In this document: positions 1 to 13,320 of the stretch, in pieces
Position numbering within the stretch: the first letter of the stretch is position 1
How the letters are laid out: every line of letters starts with the position of its first letter
Assembly (NCBI GenBank): GCA_036563245.1
Contig: DATCMU010000024.1
Location: 1-62,433, forward strand
Length of the DNA stretch: 62,433 bases
DNA from: DATCMU01 sp036563245
Lineage (GTDB): Bacteria > Pseudomonadota > Alphaproteobacteria > Rhizobiales > Devosiaceae
Direction of reading: 5' to 3'
The notes under the pieces: generated by a model
Told to the model about the DNA's origin: nothing
Databases searched by the model: none
The model's input: the letters and a program-made list of their open reading frames with translations, nothing else
Program-made: the position numbers and the translations under genes

Positions 1-51
1 GCGATTAGTTGCATTCCGAAGTCCTTGTTGGTGTATCCAAACAAGGTTTAG

Positions 52-2772
<2,721 letters not shown>

Positions 2773-3019
2773 CGTTCTCATTATCAATGCCCGCAACAGC
2801 CCGTCTCACGACGGAACCAGTCATCGGGCATCTGATCGGTCAGATCAAATTAACCAGAATTCACGAGGATTTGCTTCTCTTCCCAGGGGTCTGGGTCGAG
2901 CAAGAAGCAGTCCTTCTCTTTACGATGTATCAAGATCGGGCAACCGGCCAACGAAGGCCAGGTCACCAAACTTTGCTCTCTTTGTAGCGACGTTGTTTCA
3001 GGCTTGCCAACCAGGAACC

Positions 3020-3095
3020 TGGTGGAGCCAGACGGGATCGAACCGACGACCTCATGCTTGCAAAGCACGCGCTCTCCCAACTGAGCTATGGCCCC
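3020..3095 (-). tRNA. tRNA-Ala (TGC)
   Basis: A 76-nt cloverleaf on the minus strand in the 16S-23S spacer. The acceptor begins GGGGCCA, the anticodon loop reads TTTGCAA (anticodon TGC) and the CCA end is encoded. Ile-Ala is the usual spacer tRNA pair in alphaproteobacterial rRNA operons. The 247 bases between it and the 23S 5' end hold only processing spacer. Confidence 0.97.
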
Positions 3096-3133
3096 GAATG
3101 TTCCAGGTCGCGCCAGCCATGCCGGCGGCGAAG

Positions 3134-3210
<77 letters not shown>

Positions 3211-3423
3211 ATACTGGTTCACGCCAGAATGCCGGCGAAAACCCATCACGGGCCTGTCCCGCTGACGCGTGAATAACGTCGCTAAGTGAAGAAAGAGAAA
3301 CGAAGGCGGCGGGCGTTCCGCATTTAGTCTTTCGACCGGATTTGACTAATCCGATCTTGTTCCAGTGAAAGACCGATAGGCAGCCTGCCGGCGCAAGGCC
3401 AGGCAGATTGTTCCTGAAGGTCA

Positions 3424-4915
<1,492 letters not shown>

Positions 4916-5116
4916 TTGAACATGACTTGGTCGACGCATGCACGTTTTGCTTTGACGAGGACACACACCTGTCACTGCGCTGCAAGCAGCGCGTGATTGG
5001 TAGTGTACCTCTTGGAAACGTGCACCGTCGTAGTCGTTTCGACCTGGTCGGACCGAGATCCGGTCAGGTCCGCAAGAACCCCGCCGTCCACGTTTCTCTT
5101 TCTTCCATCTTCACCA

Positions 5117-5128
5117 TTTCAAAGAGCG
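5117..5128 (-). promoter_or_regulatory. boxA-like antitermination element in the rRNA leader
   Basis: On the minus strand the leader reads CGCTCTTTGAAA about 200 bases upstream of the 16S 5' end and downstream of all three promoters. This matches the bacterial rrn boxA core (GCTCTTT), where Nus factors assemble for rRNA antitermination. The function is inferred from sequence and position. Confidence 0.6.
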
Positions 5129-5281
5129 GACCCCACTTCCGAGAGGAAACGACGTCCCGGCTGTTCAAGTTTCCTTCAACAACCGAACAGAAGTTGCTTG
5201 CCGGTTACCCGGCAGAACCTTCTGCCTTTTAATGAGTTCGCTAACCAGTGAGGCCGCAGGGGCCGTCGTCAGCGCTCGGGG

Positions 5282-5310
5282 GTTATATGGCCGGCATTAC
5301 TGCCTGTCAA
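5282..5310 (-). promoter_or_regulatory. rRNA operon promoter, proximal copy
   Basis: Reading leftwards: TTGACA (5310-5305), a 17-base spacer, then TATAAC (5287-5282). The discriminator just after is GC-rich (CCCCGAGCGCTGAC). A perfect -35, an optimal spacer and a near-perfect -10 predict a strong sigma70 promoter starting near 5275. Confidence 0.85.
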
Positions 5311-5406
5311 CACCCGATTTTGACAAAACCGAAATACTTCGATCCGTCAGGTGAACCCGCCAATCCGTCTCGAACCAGGGTGGTCCGCTTCGTGTCGGCG
5401 CCGGGG

Positions 5407-5435
5407 TTGATAGAGCGGTTGAAACTGCCTGTCAA
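5407..5435 (-). promoter_or_regulatory. rRNA operon promoter, middle copy
   Basis: Reading leftwards: TTGACA (5435-5430), a 17-base spacer, then TATCAA (5412-5407). It is followed by a GC-rich discriminator containing GCGCCGAC. The -10 is weaker than in the flanking copies but the layout is identical; predicted start near 5400. Confidence 0.75.
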
Positions 5436-5527
5436 CACCGAAAGTTGAAATCCAAAATCTTTTGTTTTTCAACCTTTTGGCTTCCGTTCTCGAAGTCTTG
5501 CGACCCCGTCTCCGTCAGCGCTGGCGG

Positions 5528-5556
5528 GTTATATGGCCGGCCCTTGGCAGTGTCAA
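5528..5556 (-). promoter_or_regulatory. rRNA operon promoter, distal copy
   Basis: Reading leftwards: TTGACA (5556-5551), a 17-base spacer, then TATAAC (5533-5528). It shares GGTGTTGACA, the spacer end GGCCGGCCA and the downstream AGCGCTGAC with the proximal copy, so it looks like a duplicated promoter cassette. Predicted start near 5521. Bases 5560-5890 between it and the next gene hold no recognisable gene. Confidence 0.85.
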
Positions 5557-5890
5557 CACCCGAACATGACGTTTTTGTCTTTTTTCCTCCCCGGGCCGTG
5601 CTGGCCCCTCACCAATGTGCGCAGAACCCTCCTTATAACAAACGCGGCGCCCGATGTCACACACTGAGCAGCGCGGCGGCGGCCCTGGTTTCGTCGTGAC
5701 ACCGCATGTTCGTGCCTTTCTTGGGGACCCGCTCTAGTTTTGCCGTATTCCTTGGCCATTCCCCGTCGGACGGAATGCAAAAGCGCCGGACCGGATCGGC
5801 GTGCGCTTGACAGGCATCGTCGAATTTTGGTCATTCAGGAACCTGCCTGAAGAACGGGTCGCCAACCGCCCGCATCAAGAGGACGGATTA

Positions 5891-7822
5891 TTGAACGCTG
5901 CGCAACGGAACAGGCACACGGCCCTGTTGAAAGCGACCGGCTTCCATGACGAGCCGGCGCTGACCGCGCAGTCGACCGACGGCGACATCCCGCATGGGCG
6001 CGAGCTCTCCATCGCCTGGCTTTCGGGAACGGTGATGACCGGGCTGACCGGCGTTCTCCTGATGGGCGCGGCGCTCTATGTCTCCTTCCTCGGCCAGGAC
6101 ACGTTTTCCACACCCTACGCGGCCCTTACGATCGAGTCGCCGCAAACCACCAGCTCAACGCCCCTTGGCAAGACCGACCGCGCAAAGCCCGTCACGCACA
6201 CGCGCTCGGAGAAGGAAGTCATCGAGGCCTCGATCCGTGTGGATGTGAACGGCGTCGAGCGGCTGCGCAAGCAGCCGTTTGTGCGCATAAGCGCCACGCT
6301 GGCGACCGCACCCACCGCCCTGTCAGGCAATATCCCGGCCTACGACCCCGTCGCCCTGCTCTCGCAGGGTCAGCCGGAGAACGATGTCACCCCGCTCGAC
6401 AACGCCGCCATATATGGCACCGATGTGGAGGGCGAGGTCACGGTCAAGACGGTGCCGCTGCCACTCAACATGGCGCCAGCGCGCGTCATTTCGGATGCGG
6501 CCGCTTCCGAATTCGTCAAGCTCACGCTCGAGGGCGCCTATTCGGAGCAGGAAATCACGGCCCTGGGCTATGCCGCCGATGCCAGTTCCGTACGCGACCT
6601 TGGAACCGGCACCTCGACGATTGCCGGCGTCGCGGAGAATGTGACCATTGTGCCAAAGTCGCTGGCGCCGGAGGATGCCAGCACGGGCCGCACGGAGCGC
6701 TTTGTCACCATCCGGCAGCAGACCTCGCTTGAGGACGCGCTGACCAAGAACGGCTTCACCGCCGGCATGATCTCCAAGATCGCCCGCACGCTGCACAATG
6801 TCTTCCCCTCGACGCAGTTGTCGAAGGGCACCAGGCTGCGGATCCTGTTCGGACCGTCGGCGCCGGGCGACGATACGCTCATCCCCTATCGCATGAGCAT
6901 CTATGTCAACGATCGGCACGCCGCCACCGTTGCCTGGACCGACCAGGGGCAATACGTGCTTGGTCTTGCGCCCCCTGATGTGCCCTTCCCCGCCGACGAT
7001 ACCGAGGAAGTCAACGTCAACAGTCTTCCCACCATCTACCGCGCGATCTGGGAAACCGGGCGCAAGCACGATCTCGATGACAACGCCATCAAGCACATCG
7101 TCGCCATGTTCGCCTATGATGTGGACCTGACCAAGAAAGTCACCCCCGGCGATTCCATCGACCTGCTCGAAACGGAGCCGGACAAGGACGGACACCAGGA
7201 ACTGCTTTATGTGGGATTGAAGCTCGATAACGCGTGGCACGACCTCTATCGCTTCCGCTCCCCCGACGGCACCGTTGCCTACTACGATCCGAACGGACAA
7301 AGCGGCAAGCGCTTCCTGACGCGGCGGCCGGTCGAGGGAGGCGGGCGCATTTCGTCGCGATTCGGTTATCGCATGCACCCCATCTTCCACCGGCGCATCC
7401 TGCATGCCGGCGTCGATCTTGCCGCGCCCTATCACACACCAATCTACGCGGCCGGCGACGGCGTCGTGGAGAAGGCGCAATGGGTTTCCGGCTATGGCCG
7501 CTTCGTCATGCTCAAGCACGTCAATGGCTATGAAACCGGCTATGGCCACATGAGTGCCTTTGCCAAGGGCCTGAAGCCCGGCATGCGGGTCAGGCAGGGC
7601 CAGATCATCGGCTATGTCGGTTCGACCGGCAATTCGACCGGCAATCACCTCCACTTCGAGATCCGGGTCAACGGACACCCTGTGGACCCGCTCAGCGTGA
7701 AGTTGCCGCGCGACAAGTCGCTGCCGCCGCAATACCAGCGTGACTTCACCCAGCAGGTCGCCCAGATCAAGGATCTCATGACCCGCGACGCATCGCCGAT
7801 CCAGGTGGCGTCGAACCAGTAG
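5891..7822 (+). CDS. M23 family metallopeptidase (LysM/SPOR-like envelope peptidase)
   Basis: Predicted peptidoglycan endopeptidase of the M23 (LytM/lysostaphin) family, anchored in the inner membrane with its catalytic domain in the periplasm. A hydrophobic segment lies near residues 38-60. The C-terminal M23 domain shows the zinc ligands HxxxD (about H505, D509) and HLH (about H586, H588). The start chosen is TTG at 5891 because an AAGAGGA ribosome site sits 7 bases upstream; an in-frame GTG at 5801 would add 30 residues but has a poor site. The middle part resembles the alpha-helical N-terminal region of such peptidases and carries no second catalytic motif that I can see. Its stop directly abuts the stop of the convergent MFS gene. 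Confidence 0.88.
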   Translation: MNAAQRNRHTALLKATGFHDEPALTAQSTDGDIPHGRELSIAWLSGTVMTGLTGVLLMGAALYVSFLGQDTFSTPYAALTIESPQTTSSTPLGKTDRAKPVTHTRSEKEVIEASIRVDVNGVERLRKQPFVRISATLATAPTALSGNIPAYDPVALLSQGQPENDVTPLDNAAIYGTDVEGEVTVKTVPLPLNMAPARVISDAAASEFVKLTLEGAYSEQEITALGYAADASSVRDLGTGTSTIAGVAENVTIVPKSLAPEDASTGRTERFVTIRQQTSLEDALTKNGFTAGMISKIARTLHNVFPSTQLSKGTRLRILFGPSAPGDDTLIPYRMSIYVNDRHAATVAWTDQGQYVLGLAPPDVPFPADDTEEVNVNSLPTIYRAIWETGRKHDLDDNAIKHIVAMFAYDVDLTKKVTPGDSIDLLETEPDKDGHQELLYVGLKLDNAWHDLYRFRSPDGTVAYYDPNGQSGKRFLTRRPVEGGGRISSRFGYRMHPIFHRRILHAGVDLAAPYHTPIYAAGDGVVEKAQWVSGYGRFVMLKHVNGYETGYGHMSAFAKGLKPGMRVRQGQIIGYVGSTGNSTGNHLHFEIRVNGHPVDPLSVKLPRDKSLPPQYQRDFTQQVAQIKDLMTRDASPIQVASNQ

Positions 7823-9373
7823 TCAGTCCTGCGTCGCCGATCTGGCGGCCGGCAACCGCATCTCCAACGTGGCGAGCGCGATCACGCAGGAGAACCCCGA
7901 AAGCGCCGCGGTGACCCACGCCAGCGCCGCAAAGCCATGATCGGTCGCCGCGACGCGCGCGCCTTCCACATCTGCAGGCAGTGAGCCGGCCGGCATCAGA
8001 CCGAATGTGAACTCGGACGCATTCAGGCCGGCGCCGCTCAGGCTGGTGGAAAACGCCCAGACGACCACGCTCCCCATCAGTGCCACCGCCATCAGTCCTG
8101 CGACGCGGGCGACGGCATTGTTGATTCCGGACGCAATGCCGGTCTCCTCGTCCTCGACAGCGGTCATCACAGCGGTCGAGAGCGGGCTGACCACCAGCGC
8201 CATCCCGATGCCCATCAGGGCCAGCAGGGGCAGCAGCACCTCCCAGAACGCGTGCATATCCATTGTCAGGGCCAGACCTGCATAGGCCGCCGCCACCAGA
8301 AACGTGCCCGCGACAATCGGCGGCCCGGGCCCGAAACGGTCGGCGAGCCGCCCCGCGAAATTGGAAAGAACGGCGATTGCGACGCTGAGGGGAACCATGA
8401 CCAGGGCGGTTTGCGCGGGGCTCACCCCCCAGCCCCCGATCAACGTCATGGGAAGGAAGAACAGAACCGCCGAAAGCGAGAAATAAAGGAAGAACGTCGC
8501 AGCGTTCGCACCGGAGAACTGACGGGATGCAAAGAGCGCCAGCGGCATCATGGGTTCTGAGCAACGCCATTCGCGAACGAGGAATGCCACGAAAAACAGC
8601 GCCCCCGCCGCCGACCAGACCCCAGGTCCGGCAACACCGGACTGCCCGCCCTCACCGGCGCCGGTCATGCCATAGGCGAGCAGGAACAGCGACAGCGTGA
8701 CCAGTCCGCCGCCCGCCAGGTCCAGCTTGCGATGCATTCCGGCCGAATCGGGCGGCACGCGGAACCACAGCAACCACAGCGCGAAGACGCCCACGGGCAG
8801 ATTGACCGCGAATATCAGTCGCCAGCTCCAATCCCCGAACGCGGTGAGCATGCCGCCGCCGATGACGGGGCCCGCGGCGGTTGTGATCGCCGACGCCGCG
8901 GCCCATATGCCGATCGCCCTGCCGCGCTCGCCCTTGGGATAGGCCTTGGCGATAATCGCCAGAGAGCCGGGAACGACAAAGGCGGCGGCAATGCCCTGCA
9001 GCCCCCTGGCGGCGATCAGCAGGGTCGGCGTTGGAGCCAGCGCGCTCAGTGCCGATGCGATGGCAAAGCCCAGAACCCCCAGCGAGAATACGAGGCGCAG
9101 GCCAAACCGGTCTCCGGCCGCGCCACCGATCAGGATCAGCGACGAGAGAAACAGCATGTAGGCATTGGAAATCCACTGCCCCTGGGCAAGGCTGGCTGCC
9201 AGATCGCTTCGAATCGCCGGGATCGCGATCGATACAACCGATCCGTCGATGAACCCCATGGCCGAGGCAAGGATCGCGGCAATCAGCACGTAGCGGCGTT
9301 GCCTTTGCGGACAGAAAGTCTGCTCGCTGCCTCGGGTCGGAAGATGAAACCTTGCCGGCTGACCAATATGCAT
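7823..9373 (-). CDS. MFS transporter, DHA2 (EmrB/QacA) type drug:proton antiporter
   Basis: A 516-residue multi-spanning membrane protein. The N-terminal half shows the 14-helix DHA2 signature: motif D1 near residues 43-58 (FIDGSVVSIAIPAI), motif A (GDRFGLR) and motif C-like glycine/proline pattern (AAGPVIGGG). Known members export lipophilic drugs, dyes or detergents by proton antiport; the substrate here cannot be told. It stands alone, with no TetR or HlyD/EmrA partner adjacent. The stop codon is contiguous with that of the M23 peptidase (zero spacing), so transcripts from both sides must terminate within each other's genes. Confidence 0.88.
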   Translation of the reverse strand: MHIGQPARFHLPTRGSEQTFCPQRQRRYVLIAAILASAMGFIDGSVVSIAIPAIRSDLAASLAQGQWISNAYMLFLSSLILIGGAAGDRFGLRLVFSLGVLGFAIASALSALAPTPTLLIAARGLQGIAAAFVVPGSLAIIAKAYPKGERGRAIGIWAAASAITTAAGPVIGGGMLTAFGDWSWRLIFAVNLPVGVFALWLLWFRVPPDSAGMHRKLDLAGGGLVTLSLFLLAYGMTGAGEGGQSGVAGPGVWSAAGALFFVAFLVREWRCSEPMMPLALFASRQFSGANAATFFLYFSLSAVLFFLPMTLIGGWGVSPAQTALVMVPLSVAIAVLSNFAGRLADRFGPGPPIVAGTFLVAAAYAGLALTMDMHAFWEVLLPLLALMGIGMALVVSPLSTAVMTAVEDEETGIASGINNAVARVAGLMAVALMGSVVVWAFSTSLSGAGLNASEFTFGLMPAGSLPADVEGARVAATDHGFAALAWVTAALSGFSCVIALATLEMRLPAARSATQD

Positions 9374-9442
9374 CGCCTGTCGAGGCTAGCACGGATCGGG
9401 ACTTGATGCCGAATTTGGGACAGGCGCAATCTTGAAGCGAAT

Positions 9443-9466
9443 GGGGCCGGCGCTGCCGCCGGCCCC
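9443..9466 (-). terminator. hairpin downstream of clpB
   Basis: GGGGCCGGC and its complement form a GC-rich stem around a short loop, 30 bases after the clpB stop in the direction of transcription. The U-tract that follows is poor, so efficient intrinsic termination is uncertain. Confidence 0.45.
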
Positions 9467-9495
9467 CTTGCGCTTCCCTGGCTGAAGCAGGCGAG

Positions 9496-12105
9496 TTATG
9501 CCGCGTCGGCCACCGACCCCTCGGGGGTGAGGACAAGGCGGTCCTCTCCAGCATCGACGCGAACCCTGGTTCCGTCCGCAATGCGGCCACTGAGCATTTC
9601 CTCGGCCAGTTCGTCCTGCAACGCCCTCTGGATCACACGACGCAGCGGACGCGCGCCATAGGCCGGGTCATACCCTTCATTCGCCAGCCAGTCGCGGGCG
9701 GCAGGTGTCAGGTCCAGCACGATATCGCGCTCGCGCAGCAGCTTGCCGAGCCGTCCGATCTGGATGTCGACGATAGCGCCCATGTGTTCGCGTCCAAGCC
9801 GGTGGAACAGCAGGATCTCGTCCACCCGGTTGAGGAATTCGGGCCGGAACGATGCCCGCACGGCATCGAGCACCTTGCCGCGCACCAGTTCCACCGATTC
9901 GCCGTCCTTGAGTTGCGCCAGGTATTCCGACCCAAGGTTCGAGGTCATGATGATGAGCGTGTTGCGGAAGTCCACGGTGCGGCCCTGGCCGTCGGTCAGC
10001 CGGCCATCGTCGAGCACCTGCAGCAGCACGTTGAACACATCGGGGTGGGCCTTTTCGATCTCGTCGAACAGCACCACCTGATAGGGGCGCCGCCGGACCG
10101 CCTCGGTCAGGACACCGCCCTCCTCATAGCCCACATATCCCGGAGGCGCGCCGATCAGCCTGGCCACCGCGTGCTTTTCCATGAACTCCGACATGTCGAT
10201 GCGGACCATCGCCGCCTCGTCGTCGAACAGGAACTGCGCCAGCGTCTTGGTGAGCTCGGTCTTGCCCACACCCGTGGGTCCGAGGAACATGAACGAGCCG
10301 ATCGGCCGATTGGGATCCTGCAGCCCGGCGCGCGCCCGGCGCACCGCCTTGGCCACCGCCGTCACCGCCTCGTGCTGGCCGATCACGCGCCTGGAGAGTT
10401 CGTCCTCCATGCGCAACAGCTTGTCGCGTTCGCCCTCGAGCATCTTGTCGACCGGAACGCCGGTCCACCGCGAAACCACCTGTGCGATGTGGTTGGGCGT
10501 CACAACCTCTTCGGCAAGCGCCCCATCGGCCGGGCCTTCCACATTGCTGGCTTCGGCAGCCGCGATACGCTTTTCGAGATCCGGGATCACGCCATATGCC
10601 AACTCGCCGGCCTTCGCCAGGTCTCCGCCGCGCTGCGCGATTTCGAGTTGCGAGCGGGCCTGGTCGAGCTCTTCCTTGAGCTTCTGGCTGCCGGCCAGGC
10701 GCTCCTTTTCCGCCGTCCAGCGGCGGGTCAGCGCGCCGGCTTCTTCCTCAAGGTCCGCCAGTTCCGCCTCGAGCTTGCCCAGCCGTCCCTTGGACGCCTC
10801 ATCCTGCTCCTTCTTGAGCGCCTCGCGTTCGATCTTGAGCTGGATGATGCGCCTGTCGAGTTCATCGAGCGCCTCGGGCTTGGAGTCGACGGCCATGCGC
10901 AGCCGCGCCGAGGCCTCGTCCATCAAATCGATCGCCTTGTCGGGCAGGAACCGGTCGGTGATGTAGCGGTTTGAGAGCGTGGCCGCGGAAACCAGCGCCG
11001 AATCGGAGATCCTGACGCCGTGATGCAGCTCGTATTTCTCCTTGAGTCCGCGCAGGATGGAGATGGTGTCCTCCACGGTCGGCTCATCGACGAACACCGG
11101 CTGGAAACGGCGGGCCAGCGCTGCATCCTTTTCGACATGCTTGCGATACTCGTCGAGCGTGGTGGCGCCAACGCAGTGCAGTTCGCCGCGCGCCAGTGCC
11201 GGCTTGAGCAGGTTTGAGGCATCCATCGCCCCGTCCGCCTTGCCCGCGCCCACCAGCGTGTGCATCTCGTCGATGAACAGGATGATCTGGCCTTCGGCGG
11301 CCTCGATCTCCGAGAGCACCGCCTTCAGGCGTTCCTCGAACTCGCCACGATATTTCGCGCCGGCAATCATCGCGCCCAGATCGAGCGCAAGAAGCGACTT
11401 GCCCTTCAGGCTCTCCGGCACGTCGCCGTTCACGATCCTGAGCGCCAGGCCCTCCGCGATCGCGGTCTTGCCCACGCCAGGCTCGCCGATCAGAACCGGG
11501 TTGTTCTTGGTGCGGCGCGAAAGGACCTGGATCGCACGGCGAATCTCCTCGTCCCGGCCGATCACCGGGTCGAGTTTTCCCGCCCGCGCATCGGCGGTCA
11601 AGTCGCGCGCATATTTCTTCAGGGCGTCGTACTGGCTTTCCGCGGAAGCCGAATCAGCGGTCCGGCCCTTGCGAATGGCGTTGATCGCCTCATTGAGCCC
11701 GCTCGGCGTCAAGCCGCCCGCCGCCAGTGCCCGGCCTGCATCCGTGCCCTTTTCGATCAGCAACGCCAGGAGCAGCCGTTCGACAGTGACGAAACTGTCT
11801 CCTGCCTTCTGCGCCGCCGAATCGGCGGTCTCGAAGACCTTGGCGAGTTCGCGGCTCAGATAGACCTGCCCGCCATCGCCGGAAACCTTGGGAATCTTGC
11901 CCAGCGATTGCTCGACCGCTGCCCTGATGGTGGCCAGATTGCCGCCGGCGCGCTCGATCAGGCCCGCGGACATGCCCTGGTCGTCGTCGAGCAGCACCTT
12001 GAGCAGATGGATCGGCTGGAACTGCTGGTGCCCTTGCCCCAGCGCATAGGTTTGCGCACTCTGCACGAATCCGCGGGCGCGCTCTGTGTATTTCTCGAAA
12101 TTCAT
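9496..12105 (-). CDS. clpB: ATP-dependent disaggregase chaperone ClpB
   Basis: Hexameric AAA+ cytosolic disaggregase that works with DnaK to rescue aggregated proteins after stress. At 869 residues it has the usual family length. An N-terminal Clp repeat domain (about 1-145) precedes AAA-1 with Walker A GEPGVGKT near 204, then a long middle-domain coiled coil (about 400-525) that separates ClpB from ClpA/ClpC, then AAA-2 with Walker A GPTGVGKT near 606. The start is supported by an AGGAG site just upstream. It is monocistronic between two hairpins. A CCTATAT-type -10 upstream fits heat-shock sigma factor control. Confidence 0.97.
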   Translation of the reverse strand: MNFEKYTERARGFVQSAQTYALGQGHQQFQPIHLLKVLLDDDQGMSAGLIERAGGNLATIRAAVEQSLGKIPKVSGDGGQVYLSRELAKVFETADSAAQKAGDSFVTVERLLLALLIEKGTDAGRALAAGGLTPSGLNEAINAIRKGRTADSASAESQYDALKKYARDLTADARAGKLDPVIGRDEEIRRAIQVLSRRTKNNPVLIGEPGVGKTAIAEGLALRIVNGDVPESLKGKSLLALDLGAMIAGAKYRGEFEERLKAVLSEIEAAEGQIILFIDEMHTLVGAGKADGAMDASNLLKPALARGELHCVGATTLDEYRKHVEKDAALARRFQPVFVDEPTVEDTISILRGLKEKYELHHGVRISDSALVSAATLSNRYITDRFLPDKAIDLMDEASARLRMAVDSKPEALDELDRRIIQLKIEREALKKEQDEASKGRLGKLEAELADLEEEAGALTRRWTAEKERLAGSQKLKEELDQARSQLEIAQRGGDLAKAGELAYGVIPDLEKRIAAAEASNVEGPADGALAEEVVTPNHIAQVVSRWTGVPVDKMLEGERDKLLRMEDELSRRVIGQHEAVTAVAKAVRRARAGLQDPNRPIGSFMFLGPTGVGKTELTKTLAQFLFDDEAAMVRIDMSEFMEKHAVARLIGAPPGYVGYEEGGVLTEAVRRRPYQVVLFDEIEKAHPDVFNVLLQVLDDGRLTDGQGRTVDFRNTLIIMTSNLGSEYLAQLKDGESVELVRGKVLDAVRASFRPEFLNRVDEILLFHRLGREHMGAIVDIQIGRLGKLLRERDIVLDLTPAARDWLANEGYDPAYGARPLRRVIQRALQDELAEEMLSGRIADGTRVRVDAGEDRLVLTPEGSVADAA

Positions 12106-12223
12106 TTGCCAACTCTCCTTTTCTTCGCACGCACCCGCCGCCCGTGTTCATACAGCGCGGAAAGGTCGCCGGAAGTGTTGCTTCTCGGGGCGCCCGTCTA
12201 GCGGCGTGCCCCGGTCAGGACAG

Positions 12224-12251
12224 ATATAGGCAAGGCTTGCCGAATCGGAAG
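12224..12251 (-). promoter_or_regulatory. candidate RpoH-type promoter of clpB
   Basis: Reading leftwards: CTTCCG (12251-12246), a 15-base gap, then CCTATAT (12230-12224), about 110 bases before the clpB start. The -10 resembles alphaproteobacterial heat-shock promoters, whose -35 is usually CTTG; the -35 here deviates at the fourth base. The site is proposed because clpB is normally an RpoH target. Confidence 0.35.
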
Positions 12252-12302
12252 AACCGCGCCCTGAAAAAAGCGGGCGCGCGGCAAGGGCGGTCCGGCGGAC
12301 AC

Positions 12303-12328
12303 GAAAAAGCCGGGCGCGGGGCCCGGCT
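12303..12328 (-). terminator. intrinsic terminator after the DUF4167 gene
   Basis: On the minus strand AGCCGGGC, a five-base loop and GCCCGGCT form a perfect 8-bp stem followed by a run of Ts. It ends the leftward transcript of the DUF4167 gene and insulates clpB. Confidence 0.85.
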
Positions 12329-12362
12329 CTTGCTTGATACCGATAATCTACTCGGTCCCTGC

Positions 12363-12977
12363 CTACTCGGCGGCACTCGGCGTGCTACCTCCGGTCAGAA
12401 ACGCGGGCAATTCAGGCTGCGGCGCGCTGCCCGGATCGGATTGCCCGGCCTGCGACTCCTGCGACGGCGTACGCTTCCGACGGGGGCGACGCACCTTGCG
12501 CGGCTCCTCGGAGGCGGCCTGCTCACTCTCACCCTCCGGGCGCGAAGCTTCCGGCTCCTTCACCTCCTTGGGCGCGGCCTCACGGCGCGGGCTGCGCTCT
12601 GGCTGCGAACGCTCGGGTTGCGGACGTTCGGCCTCGGCTTCGGTATCGACCTCATCCTCGCCCTGATCGTCGTCGCTGTCCTGATCGCTCTCGAAGCCAG
12701 GCTGCTCCTGCCGCTGCTGCACCGGCATCTGCGCCTGTGCCGCTGAGATCAGCCGGAAATAGTGCTCGGCGTGCTGGAAATAGTTCTCGGCCATGACGTT
12801 GTCGCCGGTGGCCTGCGCATCCCGCGCCAGTTGCAGATACTTTTCCGCAATATGCGCCGCGTTGCCCCGGATCTTCACATCCGGGCCATTGCTTTCGAAA
12901 TTGCGTGAAAGTGGATTGAAAGACTTGCGGCCATTGTTGCGGCCACGCGAACGCTTGTTTTGTTGTCCTGGTCTCAT
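12363..12977 (-). CDS. DUF4167 domain-containing protein
   Basis: A 204-residue hydrophilic protein. The N-terminal 85 residues match the DUF4167 pattern: a basic RGRN/GRKSFNP tract, then a helical segment with KIRGNA, AEKYLQLARDA and NYFQHAEHYFRL. The remainder is a low-complexity tail rich in Glu, Pro, Arg and Gln and is probably disordered. In Hyphomicrobiales this gene usually lies next to prmC-prfA, as here; its molecular role is unknown. The basic start suggests nucleic-acid or ribosome contact, which is inference. The roughly 340-base gap to prmC (12978-13320) holds no gene I can support and presumably carries its promoter. Confidence 0.88.
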   Translation of the reverse strand: MRPGQQNKRSRGRNNGRKSFNPLSRNFESNGPDVKIRGNAAHIAEKYLQLARDAQATGDNVMAENYFQHAEHYFRLISAAQAQMPVQQRQEQPGFESDQDSDDDQGEDEVDTEAEAERPQPERSQPERSPRREAAPKEVKEPEASRPEGESEQAASEEPRKVRRPRRKRTPSQESQAGQSDPGSAPQPELPAFLTGGSTPSAAE

Positions 12978-13320
12978 TGTGTCGCTTCAAGGTTGAACTG
13001 CTATCGGCGCAACTGGCCGAATGCCCGGGCAGGATTCTCCAAATGCCCTGACGGTCCTGAGCGGCGAACCCGCAATTTCAGGCCGATTTCATATCGAGTT
13101 GAGCGTCCCTTACCTGCACGGTGCAGCAACTCGCTCGCGCCGGCCACTATCCTCTTGGCCGGAACCGGACCTCCGCCGTTATGAACGGCATCGCCGATGA
13201 TCGGGTTGCTATCGCCTCGGCGCGTGTAACGCGCCTTCGACAGTGGGGGGAACCTAACCGGTTCGCCTCGGCATTCCAAGCGAAAAATGCGCCAAACCCA
13301 GCCTGACCGGTCTTCTTCGG

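Noticed and set aside
5801..5835. A promoter at TTGACA 5807-5812 for the M23 gene
   Set aside because: No acceptable -10 hexamer lies at 16-18 bases, so it is left unassigned.
6323..7732. 469-codon open frame on the minus strand opposite the M23 peptidase
   Set aside because: High-GC third positions keep antisense frames open. The plus strand carries clear M23 motifs; the antisense product has no recognisable pattern.
13001..13279. 92-codon open frame in the DUF4167-prmC gap
   Set aside because: Low-complexity Arg/Gly composition, no ribosome site and no recognisable family. The gap more likely carries the promoter of the DUF4167 gene.
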